This document shows, in pieces, positions 14,758 through 16,470 of a DNA stretch of 16,470 bases. Within the stretch, counting starts at the first letter, position 1. Every line of letters starts with the position of its first letter. Source of the stretch: Actinomycetota bacterium (GTDB lineage Bacteria > Actinomycetota > Thermoleophilia > Gaiellales > Gaiellaceae); assembly GCA_013812265.1 (NCBI GenBank), contig JACCTQ010000049.1:1-16470 (forward strand). The letters run 5' to 3'. The position numbers and the translations under genes were made by a program. Below the pieces are notes generated by a model. The model was given only the letters and a program-made list of their open reading frames with translations. It made no database searches and was not told the origin of the DNA.

Positions 14758-15878
14758 CCGGCCGGGTCGAGCACCTCTATGTTCACGTTCCCTTCTGCGC
14801 GCATCGCTGCGGCTACTGCGACTTCGTCACCGCCGTCGGTCGCAGGGAGGAGCACGCGCCGTACGTCGAGGCGCTGCTCGTCGAGCTGGCGCTCGAGCGG
14901 GAGCTGCTCGCACCGGAGCTGAAGACCGTGTTCGTGGGCGGTGGAACGCCCACGTTCACCGAGTCGCGCGCACTGGCGCGGCTCCTCGAGAGCTTGCCCG
15001 CTGCGACCGAGGTCACGGTGGAGGCGAATCCGGAGACAGTCACGGCGGAGCTCGGCCGCCTGCTTCGACGACACGGCGTCAACCGGGTCTCTCTCGGCGT
15101 GCAGAGCTTTCGGCCGCACCTGCTGCGGACGCTCGAGCGCCGCGCCGGGCCGGACGATGTCCGGCGCGCGGTCTACCATCTTCGCGATGCCAGTTTTGAC
15201 AACATCTCTTTCGACCTCATCTACGGCATTCCCGGCCAGAGCGCCTCCGATCTCGACCGCGATCTGAGCGAGGCTCTCGCGCTCGAGCCGGAGCACCTCT
15301 CGTGCTACGAGCTCGAGGCCAAACGCGGTACGCGTTTCACCTACGCTCACGGTCAGGAGCTCGCCGCCCAGGCAGAGACGATGGAGGCGTACTACGAGCG
15401 GGTCGTCGAGACGCTGACGACAGCGAGCTACCGCTGGTACGAGACGGCCAACTTCTGCCGCTCCGAGGCGCGCGACCTCCGCGCCCGTCACAACCTCGCG
15501 TACTGGTCGGGATCCGACTACCTCGGCATCGGCCTCGGTGCCGTGTCCACCGTGGGTGGCCGGCGGTCGCGGAATACCGCTCGGCTCTCGCTCTACACCG
15601 GACCACTGATGCGAGGCGCTCGGCCGGCACGCGAAGTGGAGGCGCTGCCGGAGGCCGTTCGGCGCCGGGAGCGGGTGATGCTCGGGCTTCGCCTCGATGA
15701 GCCACTGCCGCTGGCGGGCGTCCGGGGCGCCCTCGACGATGCCGCGCTCGCGAGGCTCGAGCGCGGCGGACTGCTCACTCGAGCCCCGGCGGACGGCGCA
15801 GCTGTGGACGAGGCCATCTCGCTTACCGCCCGTGGGCGCTTCCTCGCCGGAGGCGTGGCCGCCGAGCTCATCGCCTAG
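14754..15878 (+). CDS. hemW: Radical SAM heme chaperone HemW
   Basis: A 374-residue HemN-like radical SAM protein. The 4Fe-4S motif CAHRCGYC gives C15, C19 and C22 in the CxxxCxxC-D-F form typical of HemW rather than the four-cysteine HemN coproporphyrinogen dehydrogenase. Also present are VFVGGGTPT, EANPETV, NRVSLGVQSF, the SFDLIYGIPGQ stretch and RHNLAYW, a HemW-type motif linked to heme binding. A small winged-helix-like C-terminal region follows (LDEPLPLAGV...LTARGRFLAGGVAAEL). HemW is thought to carry heme to target proteins. The older label oxygen-independent coproporphyrinogen oxidase is less likely. The GTG start at 14754 overlaps the lepA stop by 4 nt. The lepA-hemW pairing is widely conserved. 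The hrcA/dnaJ genes that often follow are not seen here. Confidence 0.95.
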   Translation: MTGRVEHLYVHVPFCAHRCGYCDFVTAVGRREEHAPYVEALLVELALERELLAPELKTVFVGGGTPTFTESRALARLLESLPAATEVTVEANPETVTAELGRLLRRHGVNRVSLGVQSFRPHLLRTLERRAGPDDVRRAVYHLRDASFDNISFDLIYGIPGQSASDLDRDLSEALALEPEHLSCYELEAKRGTRFTYAHGQELAAQAETMEAYYERVVETLTTASYRWYETANFCRSEARDLRARHNLAYWSGSDYLGIGLGAVSTVGGRRSRNTARLSLYTGPLMRGARPAREVEALPEAVRRRERVMLGLRLDEPLPLAGVRGALDDAALARLERGGLLTRAPADGAAVDEAISLTARGRFLAGGVAAELIA

Positions 15879-15921
15879 ATGCTTGATCGGAAATTGGCAC
15901 GCCGCCGGGGACGGCATCTAG
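15875..15921. repeat. 8-bp inverted repeat spanning the hemW/vapB convergent stops
   Basis: CTAGATGC (15875-15882) and GCATCTAG (15914-15921) are perfect inverted arms around 31 nt. Each arm contains one of the two facing stop codons. There is no T-run on either strand, so any terminator role is uncertain, and it may be chance. Confidence 0.35.
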
Positions 15922-16130
15922 CGCGTCGCGCGAAGTTCCGCAAGCGCCTCCGCGGTCAGGTCGTCGAAGCGTTGCTCGGCGAGTTCCCGCAGCCGCTGGC
16001 GCCGGACGACGTCCGCGAGCGCCGCGTGGATCGTGTCGGTCGTCCCGCGCGTGTTCAGGACTGCGCGGGCTTCCGCCACCAGACCGAGCTCGAGGTTGAG
16101 TGAAGTACGTTTCACCACGCCGTCGCTCAT
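15918..16130 (-). CDS. VapB-family antitoxin, apparently without a toxin partner
   Basis: A small protein of about 70 residues. After a short lead it reads KRTSLNLELGLVAEA, then the GTTDTIHAALADVVRR segment and a helical, Arg/Glu-rich end (RLRELAEQRFDDLTAEAL). This is the short VapB type: a ribbon-helix-helix-like DNA-binding N-terminus and a C-terminal part that would bind a PIN-domain VapC ribonuclease. The ATG at 16130 is taken as start, but a TATAAT hexamer overlaps it (16134-16129), and the GTG codons at 16118 or 16115 would give the more usual MKRTSLN opening. Downstream on this strand is only the tail of hemW in antisense, and upstream there is no PIN-like frame. It is either an orphan antitoxin or a remnant of a pair. 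Confidence 0.75.
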   Translation of the reverse strand: MSDGVVKRTSLNLELGLVAEARAVLNTRGTTDTIHAALADVVRRQRLRELAEQRFDDLTAEALAELRATR

Positions 16131-16402
16131 TATATGCACTCGTCGATGAGCAAGAGGCATACTTCGGAACATGTTCGAGCGGTACACAGGGCCTCCGCGC
16201 TGAAGTCGCCTTGGTGGGCGCCCGCGTGGTCCCACTACAAGGTGCTGGCCCGGGTACGGAGTCGATCGGAATGCCAGCGACGTCTCCCTTCGCGAGCGGC
16301 TCGCCTGGTCTCGAAAGCAGTGCCTTGACGGTGGCCCGGCCTGCAAGCTCCATCGGCTACGCTCTTTCGCCGAGGCGCGGCCGGACGCGCGCCGCTCCAG
16401 CC
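16131..16402. other. Stretch without a convincing gene
   Basis: About 270 bp between the antitoxin gene and the right-edge gene. Several frames stay open on both strands, as expected at this GC content. One on the plus strand runs unbroken from a GTG at 16100 into the right-edge gene, but its translation has no recognisable motif. A TTGACG (16325-16330) could be a -35, without a fitting -10. Confidence 0.5.
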
Positions 16403-16470
16403 ATGACGAGAGACGTTGCCGAAACCGCACCCCCTGCGCTTCCGGGCTACCGGGTGCGCCGGCCGACCAT
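16403..16470 (+). CDS. N-terminus of an unidentified protein (3' end missing)
   Basis: ATG at 16403 opens a frame to the window edge: 22 codons, MTRDVAETAPPALPGYRVRR followed by PT. A short acidic/proline lead followed by GYRVRRPT resembles the first strand of many GNAT acetyltransferases, but 22 residues are too few to name it. There is no Shine-Dalgarno and no clear promoter. The same frame is open upstream to 16100, so the true start could be elsewhere. Confidence 0.35.
   Translation, partial: MTRDVAETAPPALPGYRVRRPT

Noticed and set aside
14754..15878. Annotation as coproporphyrinogen dehydrogenase (HemN).
   Set aside because: The three-cysteine CxxxCxxC-D-F motif, the HNLAYW motif and the lepA linkage point to HemW.
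16171..16203. A mini-ORF on the plus strand beginning MFERYTG, like the start of ClpC.
   Set aside because: It stops after 10 codons (MFERYTGPPR) and none of the other frames continues with ClpC-like sequence. Probably chance.
16100..16402. A plus-strand frame open from GTG 16100 to the right edge, antisense to the start of the antitoxin gene.
   Set aside because: The translation up to 16402 shows no motif or usual composition, and long open frames are common at this GC content. Only the part from ATG 16403 is listed, with low confidence.

Overview
The window is strongly GC-rich, densely packed bacterial chromosome. It reads as an actinomycete-type genome, perhaps class Thermoleophilia (inference). 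The grounds are a coenzyme F420 gene (CofH/FbiC), many GTG and TTG starts, several apparently leaderless promoters, and a com/holA/rpsT/lepA/hemW neighbourhood. No rRNA, tRNA, insertion sequence or CRISPR array was seen.

Layout. (1) 1-3382: the 3' end of cofH (or the CofH half of fbiC) overlaps by 4 nt an M20-family metallopeptidase, which converges on lysA (diaminopimelate decarboxylase, minus strand). (2) 3394-4248: an unrecognised 284-residue protein, divergent from lysA with only 11 bp between the two start codons. (3) 4249-6980: leuS, preceded by a leader holding a good promoter, a six-codon ORF with two adjacent leucine codons (M-K-Q-L-L-E-stop) and a strong intrinsic terminator ending 18 nt before the leuS start. 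This looks like leucine-responsive attenuation. A competing T-box-like antiterminator fold can also be drawn. (4) 7071-11005: comEA, comEC and holA. The first two are DNA-uptake genes and holA encodes the DNA polymerase III delta subunit. comEC has an apparent 1-nt deletion near its 3' end that throws the last 64 codons out of frame. (5) 11010-11279: rpsT (ribosomal protein S20) on the minus strand, convergent with holA and divergent from murJ, with a hairpin plus T-run just before its start. (6) 11395-15878: murJ, lepA and hemW, tightly packed on the plus strand. (7) 15918-16470: a lone VapB-type antitoxin gene on the minus strand with no visible toxin, then about 270 bp without a convincing gene, then the first 22 codons of a gene running off the right edge.

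The genes are mostly housekeeping: translation (leuS, rpsT, lepA), cell wall and diaminopimelate (lysA, murJ), DNA uptake and replication (comEA, comEC, holA) and cofactors (cofH, hemW). The most interesting signals are regulatory: the leuS leader, the repeated arrangement of a -10 hexamer, 7 nt and a start codon at comEA, holA and murJ, an inverted repeat on the comEA promoter, and the hairpin before rpsT.
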